Assembly (NCBI GenBank): GCA_945982465.1
Contig: CAMFSB010000006.1
Span: 1-17,113, forward strand
DNA: 17,113 bases
Direction: 5' to 3'
Source: an uncultured Faecalibacterium sp.
GTDB taxonomy: Bacteria; Bacillota; Clostridia; Oscillospirales; Ruminococcaceae
The position numbers were made by a program, and so were the translations under genes. Positions 1 to 6,873 of this stretch are shown here, in pieces. The notes below the pieces were generated by a model, which ran no database searches, was not told the origin of the DNA, and saw only the letters and a program-made list of their open reading frames with translations. How positions within the stretch are numbered: the first letter of the stretch is position 1; each line of letters opens with the position of its first letter.

Positions 1-2
1 AC

Positions 3-788
3 TTTGACCGGCTGTACTACGCGGGCGAGACCGTGCGCTTTGCCTTCAGCTGGGTGCAACCTTACCTGTACCAGCTGGACGAGGACGGCGGGGTGTTTTA
101 TTCCTACACGCCCGGCTGGTTCGACAGTGCCAATGTGGACGTGCTTTCCCTCACCTGGAATTATGGCTCCTTTGGCACGGCGGGCACCGTTTCCGCCCAG
201 GGCGGCGCGCTGGAGACCGGCCCGGACGCGGCCGTGCTCACGGCCGGGCCGCTGGGCCACGGCGAACGGGTGACGCTGGAGATCACCTATACCGGCTGGA
301 CGGCCCCGCTTTCGGAGGGGATGTCGGCCGACGCCTACGACGGCGAGACCCTGATCGACGACCCCAACGAGGACGCGGCCATGATCGCGGTGATCGTGGT
401 GCTGGTGCTGTGCATTCTGGTGGTGGTGCTGGTGGCCGCGGCTGCCTCCAGCGATGAGTGGAACGGCGGCTTTGGCACGCCGGTGCCCTATGTATATGTC
501 CGCGGCCTGTACTACCCCAAAGGGCCGGACGGCAGGCCTGTGCCCGGCAGCAAGGGCGTTGCCTCGCCGCCCCGGGTCTCGATGGGCGGCGGCAAGACCC
601 ACGGCGGCGGCGCAGGCCGCGGCGGCGGGGGCTGTGCGTGCGCGTCCAGCTGCGCGTGCGCCTGCGCCTGTGCCTGCGCGTGTGCCGGCGGCGGCCGCGC
701 CGGGTGCAGCGCCAAAAACCTGTACGGCGCCATCCACCTGCCCGCCGAAGCCGAACCCGATGCTTCGGCCCGGGCCGGGCAGCGCTGA
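3..788 (+). CDS. C-terminal part of a membrane protein with a (Cys-Ala)n tail, 5'-truncated by the window edge
   Basis: The reading frame is open from the window start (FDRLYYAGETVRF...), so the N-terminus lies upstream and the GTG at 33 need not be the start. Visible order: an aromatic-rich, probably extracytoplasmic domain with a YTPGWF motif; one hydrophobic segment at about 378-446 (MIAVIVVLVLCILVVVLV); a short linker rich in Gly, Pro and Tyr; a Gly-rich stretch; then the Cys-Ala repeat and a GGGRAGCSAKNLYG motif; and finally a hydrophilic end. I do not recognise the domain and assign no function. Similar Cys/Gly low-complexity tails occur, as I recall, in uncharacterised Clostridia membrane proteins, including some with TPM-like domains, but I cannot verify membership. 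The gene is convergent with the deacetylase at 854-1993 and is followed by a strong terminator. I am sure it is coding, and unsure of its role. Confidence 0.8.
   Translation, partial: FDRLYYAGETVRFAFSWVQPYLYQLDEDGGVFYSYTPGWFDSANVDVLSLTWNYGSFGTAGTVSAQGGALETGPDAAVLTAGPLGHGERVTLEITYTGWTAPLSEGMSADAYDGETLIDDPNEDAAMIAVIVVLVLCILVVVLVAAAASSDEWNGGFGTPVPYVYVRGLYYPKGPDGRPVPGSKGVASPPRVSMGGGKTHGGGAGRGGGGCACASSCACACACACACAGGGRAGCSAKNLYGAIHLPAEAEPDASARAGQR
633..686 (+). repeat. Cys-Ala dipeptide repeat in the C-terminal tail
   Basis: In frame, the codons read CACA, then SS, then six Cys-Ala pairs, followed by GGG and one more Cys at GRAGC. The Cys codons alternate TGC and TGT, and the Ala codons alternate GCG and GCC, so the peptide repeat is kept while the DNA repeat is imperfect. 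That pattern suggests selection on the protein rather than recent slippage. Nine Cys lie within about 27 residues, all on the same side of the single membrane segment. Confidence 0.85.
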
Positions 789-809
789 GCTTTTTCTCAC
801 AGCAGCGGC

Positions 810-843
810 GGGGCCGCCCCTTGATTGGGGCGGCCCCGTTTTT
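810..843 (+). terminator. Rho-independent terminator of the (Cys-Ala)n membrane protein gene
   Basis: An 11-bp perfect stem (GGGGCCGCCCC at 810-820 with GGGGCGGCCCC at 827-837) and a 6-nt loop are followed by GTTTTTG. The T-run is only on the plus-strand side, so it terminates the plus gene. The convergent deacetylase gene has no matching T-run of its own here. Confidence 0.9.
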
Positions 844-853
844 GTGTGCCCGG

Positions 854-1993
854 TCAGTCCCCATAGCCAAAGCTGACCATGGGCACCGAGGGGTCCAGCG
901 CTGCAAAGGTGTAGCCCTCGCCGGCCAGCGTCTCCAAAATCTGCGGCAGCGCCTGGGCGGTGTGGCTTTTGGTGTCGTGCAGCAGCACAACCGACCAGCG
1001 GTTGGCGTGCACGCCGTCGATCACCCGGCGGGCGATCTCATCGGCGGAGCGCTGGGGCGACACCGCATCCTGCGCGGAGGCGTTCCAGTCGTAATAGCGG
1101 TAGCCGCGGCGCAGCACCTCGGCGCACAGCGGCTGGTACAGCCCGGCGTTGTAGGCGTTGATGCTGCCGCCCGGGAAGCGCACCAGCGCGCACTGCACGC
1201 CGGTAAGGCCGGCAACCTGGGCCGAAAGCGCGGCCATATCCGCCAGAAAACTGTCCACCGAGGCGTAGATGGTCTTATAGTCGTGGGTACTGCTGTGCAG
1301 CCCCAGCGCGTGGCCCGCCCCGGCAATGGCGCACAGCTCCGCTTCGCGCCCGGCAATGCTGCCGCCCGTGACGAACCAGGCGGCCTTGGCGTCGTGCTGG
1401 GCCAGTGTTTGCAGGATGCTTACCGTATTGGCGCTGGGGCCGTCGTCAAAGGTAAGGTAGACGGTTTTTTCCGCGGGTTCGACCGTGCGGGGCGGCGTGA
1501 CGTACAGCTCCGGCCAAAGCTGCTGGTACGCCCCCGCCGGGCATTCGGCCGCCGGGGGGTCGGCGGCGCTTTGCTGCGCCGGCGGGCCGCTTTCCGGCAG
1601 TCCGGGCAGGCTGGCCGGGCTGTCGTTTTCGGCCGGCTGCTGCGCCGGCGCGCCGGCGGCCAGCGCGCCGCCCGGCGTATTTTCCGCCTGGCTGCCCAGC
1701 GGCCAAAGCCGCAGGCACAGCGCCGCCGCGCACCCCAGCGCCAGCGCCGAAAGCACTGCCGCCGTCCCCGCCAGAACGCACACAGCGCGCAGTGCCGGGG
1801 CACTGTTCTGCCGGCCTGTTGGGGCGGCTGACCCGGGCGCAGGCAAAGGGCCGGGGGCTGCGTTTTCCGCCGGCTCTGCGCCTGCCCCGGGCGCGGGGCT
1901 GCCGGCCGGGTTCTCATCCGCCCCGGGCGCGGGGCGCTCCCGCTGTGCCGGCGGCGTGCCGGCTGGTGTGTGTCTGTGTTCTGCATGCTCCAT
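854..1993 (-). CDS. Membrane-anchored polysaccharide deacetylase (NodB domain)
   Basis: Probable extracytoplasmic carbohydrate esterase family 4 deacetylase removing N-acetyl groups from peptidoglycan or another GlcNAc polymer. Of 379 residues, about 1-64 form a Pro/Ala-rich hydrophilic tail, about 65-97 a membrane segment, and about 98-170 a Pro/Ala/Gln-rich linker. The NodB domain then shows all five family motifs: TFDDGP (181-186, Asp183/184), HSSTH (233-237, metal-binding His), RFPGGS (272-277), DWNASAQD (302-309) and VVLLHDT (335-341). The start is supported by GGAGGA at 2001-2006, 7 nt upstream. The gene follows the terminator of the aro operon and so is probably transcribed separately. 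The exact substrate cannot be told; PgdA-like peptidoglycan N-deacetylase (lysozyme resistance) or a sporulation deacetylase are options. The long disordered N-terminus ahead of the anchor is unusual. Confidence 0.9.
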   Translation of the reverse strand: MEHAEHRHTPAGTPPAQRERPAPGADENPAGSPAPGAGAEPAENAAPGPLPAPGSAAPTGRQNSAPALRAVCVLAGTAAVLSALALGCAAALCLRLWPLGSQAENTPGGALAAGAPAQQPAENDSPASLPGLPESGPPAQQSAADPPAAECPAGAYQQLWPELYVTPPRTVEPAEKTVYLTFDDGPSANTVSILQTLAQHDAKAAWFVTGGSIAGREAELCAIAGAGHALGLHSSTHDYKTIYASVDSFLADMAALSAQVAGLTGVQCALVRFPGGSINAYNAGLYQPLCAEVLRRGYRYYDWNASAQDAVSPQRSADEIARRVIDGVHANRWSVVLLHDTKSHTAQALPQILETLAGEGYTFAALDPSVPMVSFGYGD

Positions 1994-2040
1994 CGTGCAT
2001 TCCTCCCCACAGCACAGTGTATGCGCGCGGGGAGGGCGCT

Positions 2041-2090
2041 AAACAAAAACCTGCCGCGCCGCCCGTTTGCACGGGCAGGCGCGGCAGGTT
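2041..2090 (-). terminator. Terminator closing the aromatic amino acid operon
   Basis: On the minus strand, a long GC-rich stem (arms about 18 nt, AACCTGCCGCG...CCCG with one bulge, about 6-nt loop) starts just after the stop of the WYL regulator and is followed by TTTTTGTTT (plus strand AAACAAAAA at 2041-2049). This is a standard intrinsic terminator and marks the 3' end of the operon. Confidence 0.9.
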
Positions 2091-2099
2091 CCGATTCCG

Positions 2100-3101
2100 T
2101 CATTTTTGCGGGTACATACGGGTCAGGCTGGCCGCCAGTTCGCTCAGCCGGGCGCGCACGGCGGCGGGGGCCGTTACCTCCACGGCGCTGTCAAAGCCGC
2201 ACACCCAGCCCAAAAACTGCGGACTGACCGCCACCGGCACCGTGAAGTGGAAGTGCTCGCCGTCCTCCTCGGGCAGCAGGATGATCTCGGTGCCAAAGCG
2301 GTCCAGCATAGCGCCGGCCATCCGGTTTTCGCACCGCAGGGTCACATCCTGCACCGGGCCGCCGTACATGTTGAACATGCTCCGCATGTACGCCGAAAGG
2401 TTGAACCCGTCGTACAGCGCCCCGCCGCGGCGGGGCGCTTCCAACACGTTTACGCCGCTCATCTTGTCCACGCGGTAATGCCGCATGCCAAACGGCTCCT
2501 CGTACTCCTGGTAGGCGATCAGGTAATAGCTGTTGTTCTCCCACGCCAGCGCCCACGGGCTGACCTGATACGGGCGGCCGCCGCGTCGGGCGTGCTTTTT
2601 CATATCCAGGCCCCAGTCGCTGTACACAAACTCCACCATCCGCCCCTGGCTGATGGCGGTGTGCAGCGTGTCCACCCCGTAATAGGCGCTCTGGTTATCG
2701 CTTTTGGCCCGGCCCAGCACAAACACCTGCCGGTGCAGCAGCTTGCCGTTGTGCTGGCTGGTCAGGCTTTCCAGCTTTTCGATCAGCGCCAGGCTGCGCT
2801 TTTGGGTGATGAACCGGCTGGACTGCACGGCATCCACCAGCAGCTTCAGCTCGGGCAGCTCAAACCGGCGGCTGGCCAGGCAGTAGCCACCGCCCGGCCC
2901 GCGCTGCAAATCGACGTCATAGCCCATGGCCCGCAGTGCGTCCAGGTCGGTATAGATGCTTTTGCGCTCGCAGGGCACGCCCTGCTTTTCCAGTTCCTGG
3001 GTCAGCTGCTGCACGGTCATGCGGTGGTTTTCGTCGGTCTGCTGTTCCAGGATCCGCAGCAGCGCCAGGATCTTGGCTTTTTGCCCCTCTTTGCGCGGCA
3101 T
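2100..3101 (-). CDS. HTH and WYL-domain transcriptional regulator
   Basis: DNA-binding regulator of the DeoR-like/WYL family, 333 residues. About 8-75 is a winged helix-turn-helix (RKSIYTDLDALRAMGYDV is the typical recognition and wing segment). The WYL domain follows (SPWALAWENNSYYLIAY, then RHYRVDKM), and a C-terminal WCX-like extension runs to the end. WYL domains sense small ligands or nucleic acids. The start has AAAGGAGG about 10 nt upstream. It lies 40 bp after tyrA with no terminator between, and the operon terminator follows it, so it is probably the last gene of the aro operon. I infer that it may regulate this operon in response to an aromatic ligand; no operator has been identified, and a role unrelated to aromatic synthesis is possible. 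Confidence 0.9.
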   Translation of the reverse strand: MPRKEGQKAKILALLRILEQQTDENHRMTVQQLTQELEKQGVPCERKSIYTDLDALRAMGYDVDLQRGPGGGYCLASRRFELPELKLLVDAVQSSRFITQKRSLALIEKLESLTSQHNGKLLHRQVFVLGRAKSDNQSAYYGVDTLHTAISQGRMVEFVYSDWGLDMKKHARRGGRPYQVSPWALAWENNSYYLIAYQEYEEPFGMRHYRVDKMSGVNVLEAPRRGGALYDGFNLSAYMRSMFNMYGGPVQDVTLRCENRMAGAMLDRFGTEIILLPEEDGEHFHFTVPVAVSPQFLGWVCGFDSAVEVTAPAAVRARLSELAASLTRMYPQK

Positions 3102-3141
3102 GGCCTGCGCCTCCTTTCGGCTGTGGGCCGCGCCCGGCCCG

Positions 3142-3993
3142 TTATTTTTTGTCGAACGCCGCCCGCCGCCGGGTGGAAAGGCGGAACATCTCCTCCAGCC
3201 CCTCGCGGTCGCCGCGGATCAGGTCGGCCTTGAGCTGCTGCAGTGCGCCGTCGAACTGGTCGATCTCGGCGATCAGGTTGTCCCGGTTCCACAAAAACAG
3301 CTCAGCCCACATTTTATCGTTGATGCGGGCGATGCGGGTCAGGTCACGGAACGAATCGCCCGTATACTCGCTCAGCGAGGTGTTATCGTTGGCACACATC
3401 AGGCTCACCGCGATGGCGTGGCACAGCTGGCTCACATAGCCGATCATTTTATCGTGCTCGGCACAGCTGAGCGTGGTGATGTGCTCAAAGCCCAGCGTCT
3501 GGGCCAGCTGCCGCACCCATTCGATGGCTTCAGGGGTATTCTTTTCTGTAGGGGTGATGATGAAGTTGGCCGGGGCAAAGTTCACCTCGGCGGCGTGCTG
3601 CACGCCGCTGGTCTCGCGGCCGGCCATGGGATGGCTGGCAATGAACTCCACGCCCGGGCCGCACAGCGCCTGGATCGGCTCCACCAGCCCGGTCTTGACG
3701 CCCGAAACGTCGGTGAACACGCACCCGGCTTTGAGCAGATGGCCGTAGGTTTGGAACCATTCCAGCAAGGCGGTGGGGTACAGCCCGAAGATGATGTGGT
3801 CGGCCCCGGCCACCAGATCCTCAAAGTCATGGGTCTTGCCGGTGCGGATGTAGCCGTTGTCCAGCGCCCACTGCAAATTGGCCTCGCTGCGGTTGATGCC
3901 GTCCACATGGTAGCCGGCTTTGGTCAGCTCCAGGGCGTATTTGCCGCCCAGAAGGCCCAGCCCCACGATCAGGTATTTTTTGCTTTTATCCAT
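3142..3993 (-). CDS. tyrA: Prephenate (or arogenate) dehydrogenase
   Basis: Oxidatively decarboxylates prephenate to 4-hydroxyphenylpyruvate, the tyrosine branch. The protein is 283 residues. The N-terminal Rossmann fold has GLGLLGG (11-17); the substrate motif HPMAG is at 121-125, and the C-terminal helical domain has EHDKMIGYVSQLCHAIA. No ACT domain follows. The chosen ATG (3991-3993) overlaps the aroA stop by 8 bp and has AAGGCGGTG upstream; a further in-frame ATG at 4089 would overlap aroA by about 100 bp and is unlikely. After the second beta strand the usual acidic residue is replaced by Asn34-Arg35 (GINRSE), which hints at NADP rather than NAD, an inference. Arogenate use cannot be excluded. 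Confidence 0.93.
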   Translation of the reverse strand: MDKSKKYLIVGLGLLGGKYALELTKAGYHVDGINRSEANLQWALDNGYIRTGKTHDFEDLVAGADHIIFGLYPTALLEWFQTYGHLLKAGCVFTDVSGVKTGLVEPIQALCGPGVEFIASHPMAGRETSGVQHAAEVNFAPANFIITPTEKNTPEAIEWVRQLAQTLGFEHITTLSCAEHDKMIGYVSQLCHAIAVSLMCANDNTSLSEYTGDSFRDLTRIARINDKMWAELFLWNRDNLIAEIDQFDGALQQLKADLIRGDREGLEEMFRLSTRRRAAFDKK

Positions 3994-5269
3994 CGCACTG
4001 CACCGCCTTTGCACCCAGCTGCTGCACCTGCTCAAAAAAGGCCGGCCAGCTTTTTTCCACGGCTTCGGCGCCGTCGATGTCGGCGGCAAAGCCGCCCGCC
4101 AGCGCCAGCACCGTCAGGCTCATCACCACGCGGTGGTCGTTGTGGCCGTCCAGCGGCTCAGCCGGCGCGTGCAGGCCGGCCGCCCCGGTGCCCTGCACGG
4201 TAACGGTATCCTCCGTGCTGGTGATCTGCACGCCGAACCTGCGCAGTTCGGCTTCCATGGCGGCGATGCGGTCGCTTTCCTTAATGCGCAGGCGGCCCGC
4301 GTTTTCGATGACCGTTTCGCCCCGGCACAGCGCGCCCAGCACCATCAGAATAGGGCCAAGGTCCGGGCAGTCGGCCAGGTCGATCCGCGTGCCGCGCAGC
4401 GGGGCGGCGGGCTTTTCAAAGCGCACCGTGTCGCCGCTGCGGGTAAAGGCGGCGCCGCACCGCTGCACAATGGGCAGGATGGCCGCGTCGCCCTGCAGCG
4501 AGCGTTCGGGCAGGCCGGTGATGGTGATGCCGCCGCACGCCGCGCCCAATACGGCGAAAAACGCGGCCTGGCTGTAGTCGCCCTCCACGGTATAGTCGGC
4601 GGGCGCATAGCGCTGCCCGCCCGGCACCAGCAGGGTAAATGGGTCCTGCCAGCGGGCCGCAACGCCGAACGCGGCCATGGCGGCCAGTGTGAGCTGCACA
4701 TAGCTGCGGCTTTCAAAGGGCGGCGTGATGCGGATGACGCTGTCCTTTTCCAGCAAAGGCAGGGCCAGCAGCAGCCCGCTGATGAACTGGCTGGACACAT
4801 CCCCCGGTACCCGATACTCGCCCGGGCGCACCCGGCCGAACACGCTGACCGTGTTTTCGCCTTTTTCGGTGCGCAGGCCCTGGCGGCGGGCGATGTCCTC
4901 ATACACCGAAAGCGGGCGCTGCATCAGCCGCCCCTGGCCGGTAAAGGTGACTTTTTGGTCGGTCAGGCTGAACAGCGGCCATAAAAAGCGCAGCGTGCTG
5001 CCGCTTTCGCCGCAGTCCACCGGGCGGGTGATGGTGGCAAAGCCGCCGATGCCCTCCACCCGCAGGCGGCCGTCCTGCTCGTAGATGCGGGCGCACAGCT
5101 GGCGCATGGCGCCGATGGTGGCCGTGATATCCCGGCTGTATTCCAGATTGCTGATGTGCGAAACGCCGCGGGCCAGTGCCGCGCAGATCACCGCGCGGTG
5201 GGCCAGGCTTTTGCTGGGCGGGGCGGCAAGCGTGCCGGCCACCGGCCCGGCTGTGAGATGGATGCGCAT
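3986..5269 (-). CDS. aroA: 3-phosphoshikimate 1-carboxyvinyltransferase (EPSP synthase)
   Basis: Sixth shikimate step: transfers enolpyruvyl from PEP to shikimate-3-phosphate in the cytoplasm. The 427 residues match the family length. Visible motifs are PPSKSLAHRA near the N-terminus, GESGSTLRF (the PEP-binding loop), GDVSSQFISGLLLA, LADCPDLGP (catalytic Asp), RLRIKESDR (catalytic Glu) and DGHNDHRVVM, so catalysis looks intact. In the PEP/glyphosate loop the equivalent of E. coli Gly96 is kept, Thr97 is Ser and Pro101 is Phe, a non-enterobacterial loop type. The start has AGGAGG 8 nt upstream (CCTCCT at about 5278-5283). It sits 33 bp after aroF and overlaps tyrA, so translation is probably coupled. 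Confidence 0.95.
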   Translation of the reverse strand: MRIHLTAGPVAGTLAAPPSKSLAHRAVICAALARGVSHISNLEYSRDITATIGAMRQLCARIYEQDGRLRVEGIGGFATITRPVDCGESGSTLRFLWPLFSLTDQKVTFTGQGRLMQRPLSVYEDIARRQGLRTEKGENTVSVFGRVRPGEYRVPGDVSSQFISGLLLALPLLEKDSVIRITPPFESRSYVQLTLAAMAAFGVAARWQDPFTLLVPGGQRYAPADYTVEGDYSQAAFFAVLGAACGGITITGLPERSLQGDAAILPIVQRCGAAFTRSGDTVRFEKPAAPLRGTRIDLADCPDLGPILMVLGALCRGETVIENAGRLRIKESDRIAAMEAELRRFGVQITSTEDTVTVQGTGAAGLHAPAEPLDGHNDHRVVMSLTVLALAGGFAADIDGAEAVEKSWPAFFEQVQQLGAKAVQCDG

Positions 5270-5302
5270 GGGCAGAGCCTCCTTTCCGGCACAGGGGCAA
5301 AA

Positions 5303-6319
5303 TTACAGATCGCGGCCGATGGCCCAGGCCACCTGCTTGCACTTGGCCACGGCCTGGGCAAAGGCGTCGGGCGTCAGGCACTGGGCGCCGTCGCTCCAGG
5401 CGTGGCGCGGGTCGTAGTGCACTTCCACCTCCAGGCCGTCGGCGCCGGCGGCAATGGCGGCCAGCATCATCGGCTCCACCAGGTTGGACTTGCCGGTGGC
5501 GTGGCTGGGGTCCACCACCACGGGCAGATGGGTGCGCTCGTGGATGATGGGAATGGCCGACAGATCCAGCGTGTTGCGGGTGTACTTTTCAAAAGTGCGG
5601 ATGCCGCGCTCGCACAAAATGACGTTTTCGTTGCCGCCGGCCATGATATATTCGGCCGACATGATCCACTCCTCGATGGTGTTGCACAGCCCGCGCTTGA
5701 GCAGCACCGGCTTGTGCATTTTGCCCACCGCCTTGAGCAGCTGGAAGTTCTGCATGTTGCGCGCGCCGATCTGCACCACGTCCACATATTCCTCAAATTC
5801 GGGGATGCGGTCCTCGCTCATCAGCTCGGACACGATGGGCAGGCCGGTGATCTCGCGTGCCTTGACCATATCCAGAATGCCCTGGGTCTCCAGCCCCTGG
5901 AACGCATAAGGCGAGGTGCGGGGCTTGTACGCGCCGCCGCGGAACAGCGTGCCGCCGCCCGCCTTGACCCCCTGGGCGATGCGCACAGCCTGCTCCTCGC
6001 TTTCGATGGAGCAGGGGCCGCCCATCACGGCGATCTTTTCGCGGCCGCCGATCTTTACGCCGCCGCAGTCCACCACGGAATCCTCCGGGTGGAACAGCCG
6101 GTTGGCCCGCTTGTACGGGGCCGACACGCGGGTGACGTTGTCCACCCAGGGGTTGGAAAGCACGTCCCGCTCGTCGATCTTGGTGGTGTCGCCCACCAGG
6201 CCGAACACGTTGTAATCGGTGCCCTGGATCAGCGTGACCGACAGGCCCTGTTTTTCAAACCGGTCGATGATCTTATCCAGCTCTTCCTGGGGGGTTCCTT
6301 TTTTGGTTGAAATGATCAT
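5303..6319 (-). CDS. aroF: DAHP synthase (3-deoxy-7-phosphoheptulonate synthase) with N-terminal regulatory domain
   Basis: First committed step: condenses PEP with erythrose-4-phosphate to DAHP. From the ATG at 6317-6319 the protein has 338 residues, the length of the Thermotoga-type enzyme. About 1-75 is a ferredoxin-like domain, which in that type mediates inhibition by Tyr or Phe. The barrel shows GGPCSIES (metal-binding Cys), RGGAYKPRTSPY, DPSHATGK (His) and EVHYDPRHAWSDGAQ (metal-binding Glu and Asp). An in-frame ATG at 6358 would add 13 Arg/Lys-rich residues, but the internal ATG has GAGGGAG upstream and matches the family N-terminus MIISTKKG. The symbol aroF follows common Gram-positive usage. 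It lies 89 bp after aroQ, and the gap carries two hairpins. Confidence 0.95.
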   Translation of the reverse strand: MIISTKKGTPQEELDKIIDRFEKQGLSVTLIQGTDYNVFGLVGDTTKIDERDVLSNPWVDNVTRVSAPYKRANRLFHPEDSVVDCGGVKIGGREKIAVMGGPCSIESEEQAVRIAQGVKAGGGTLFRGGAYKPRTSPYAFQGLETQGILDMVKAREITGLPIVSELMSEDRIPEFEEYVDVVQIGARNMQNFQLLKAVGKMHKPVLLKRGLCNTIEEWIMSAEYIMAGGNENVILCERGIRTFEKYTRNTLDLSAIPIIHERTHLPVVVDPSHATGKSNLVEPMMLAAIAAGADGLEVEVHYDPRHAWSDGAQCLTPDAFAQAVAKCKQVAWAIGRDL

Positions 6320-6345
6320 ATGCAGTCTCTCCCTCTTTCTATCCG

Positions 6346-6376
6346 CGCTGCGGAGCAAAGCACACCGTCCGCAGCG
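6346..6376 (-). promoter_or_regulatory. Hairpin in the aroF leader inside the operon
   Basis: A perfect 9-bp inverted repeat (CGCTGCGGA at 6346-6354 and TCCGCAGCG at 6368-6376) with a 13-nt loop lies just upstream of the aroF ribosome binding site. No T-run follows on the minus strand, so it is not an intrinsic terminator. It could mark an RNA processing or stability site, or modulate aroF translation. The structure is seen directly; the function is a guess. Confidence 0.5.
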
Positions 6377-6391
6377 TCTGGTCTGTTTTCT

Positions 6392-6408
6392 GCGCGGCCG
6401 CGCCGCGC
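6392..6408 (-). promoter_or_regulatory. GC hairpin directly after the aroQ stop codon
   Basis: GCGCGGC (6392-6398), a 3-nt loop and GCCGCGC (6402-6408) form a perfect 7-bp stem starting one base after the aroQ TAA. No T-run follows. With the second hairpin at 6346-6376 it makes the aroQ-aroF gap the most structured spacer within the operon. Confidence 0.4.
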
Positions 6409-6873
6409 TTACATGGTCATGCGGGGGCCGCTGCGTTCGTCCAGCCGGATCAGCTGGGCCAGATACGCGCAGGCGTGCACATAGCCCGCCGGCCCCTCGC
6501 CGATAAAATGCCCCTGACAGCCCAGCGCCACAAAGTCGTTTTTGCGAAACGGCTCTTTTTCGCGCAGGTCCTCGGGCACCACTTCCACAGCGGGCACCCC
6601 GGCCAGCCGCAGCGCGTCCAGCAGGGCCACGCTGGTCTGGGCATAGCCGCCCGCGTTGATAACGATGCCGTCCACCCGGCCGGCGGCGTTCTGGATCTCG
6701 TCGATCAAATCGCCCTCGTGGTTGGACTGGAAGCAGTCGACCTGAATGCCCATCTGCTCACAGCAGCTGGCGATGTATTCCAGCAGGCCCTCAAAATCCA
6801 TGCAGCCGGGCACGCCCGGCTCCTCGTAGGTGTACAGGTTCATGTTAGGCCCGTTCAGGATCAAAAATTTCAT
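6409..6873 (-). CDS. aroQ: AroQ-like (type II 3-dehydroquinate dehydratase family) protein lacking key catalytic residues
   Basis: By family and position this should dehydrate 3-dehydroquinate to 3-dehydroshikimate. The 154 residues match the type II family length and the fold signature is clear: LNGPNMNL, SNHEGDLIDEIQ, INAGGYAQTSVALLDAL, FRKND, GEGPAGYVHA. By hand alignment to M. tuberculosis AroQ (offset of two residues), the catalytic residues differ. Arg19 is Glu17, Tyr24 is Pro22, His81 is Gln79, His101 is Val99 and Ser102 is Pro100. Asn12, Asn75, Glu99 and Arg112 equivalents are kept (Asn10, Asn73, Glu97, Arg110). The frame is intact, with GGAGGG upstream, and the start overlaps the aroE-aroK gene by 29 bp. 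It may be a diverged dehydratase with a rearranged active site or a paralogue with another role. Family membership is firm; activity is doubtful. Confidence 0.85.
   Translation of the reverse strand: MKFLILNGPNMNLYTYEEPGVPGCMDFEGLLEYIASCCEQMGIQVDCFQSNHEGDLIDEIQNAAGRVDGIVINAGGYAQTSVALLDALRLAGVPAVEVVPEDLREKEPFRKNDFVALGCQGHFIGEGPAGYVHACAYLAQLIRLDERSGPRMTM

Noticed and set aside
458..1831. Long plus-strand open frame (457 codons) crossing the terminator and antisense to the deacetylase
   Set aside because: It runs antisense through a clear NodB domain and through a terminator, and its product is Arg/Ala-rich with no recognisable motif. GC-rich DNA produces such shadow frames.
2067..3233. Plus-strand open frame of 388 codons opposite the WYL regulator
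   Set aside because: The minus strand encodes a clear HTH-WYL protein with a good RBS; the antisense product is low-complexity and unrelated to any family.
3994..4089. Upstream ATG extension of tyrA by 32 codons
   Set aside because: It would overlap aroA by about 100 bp, adds sequence before the Rossmann fold start that is not family-like, and the internal ATG has its own RBS and an 8-bp overlap typical of coupled genes.
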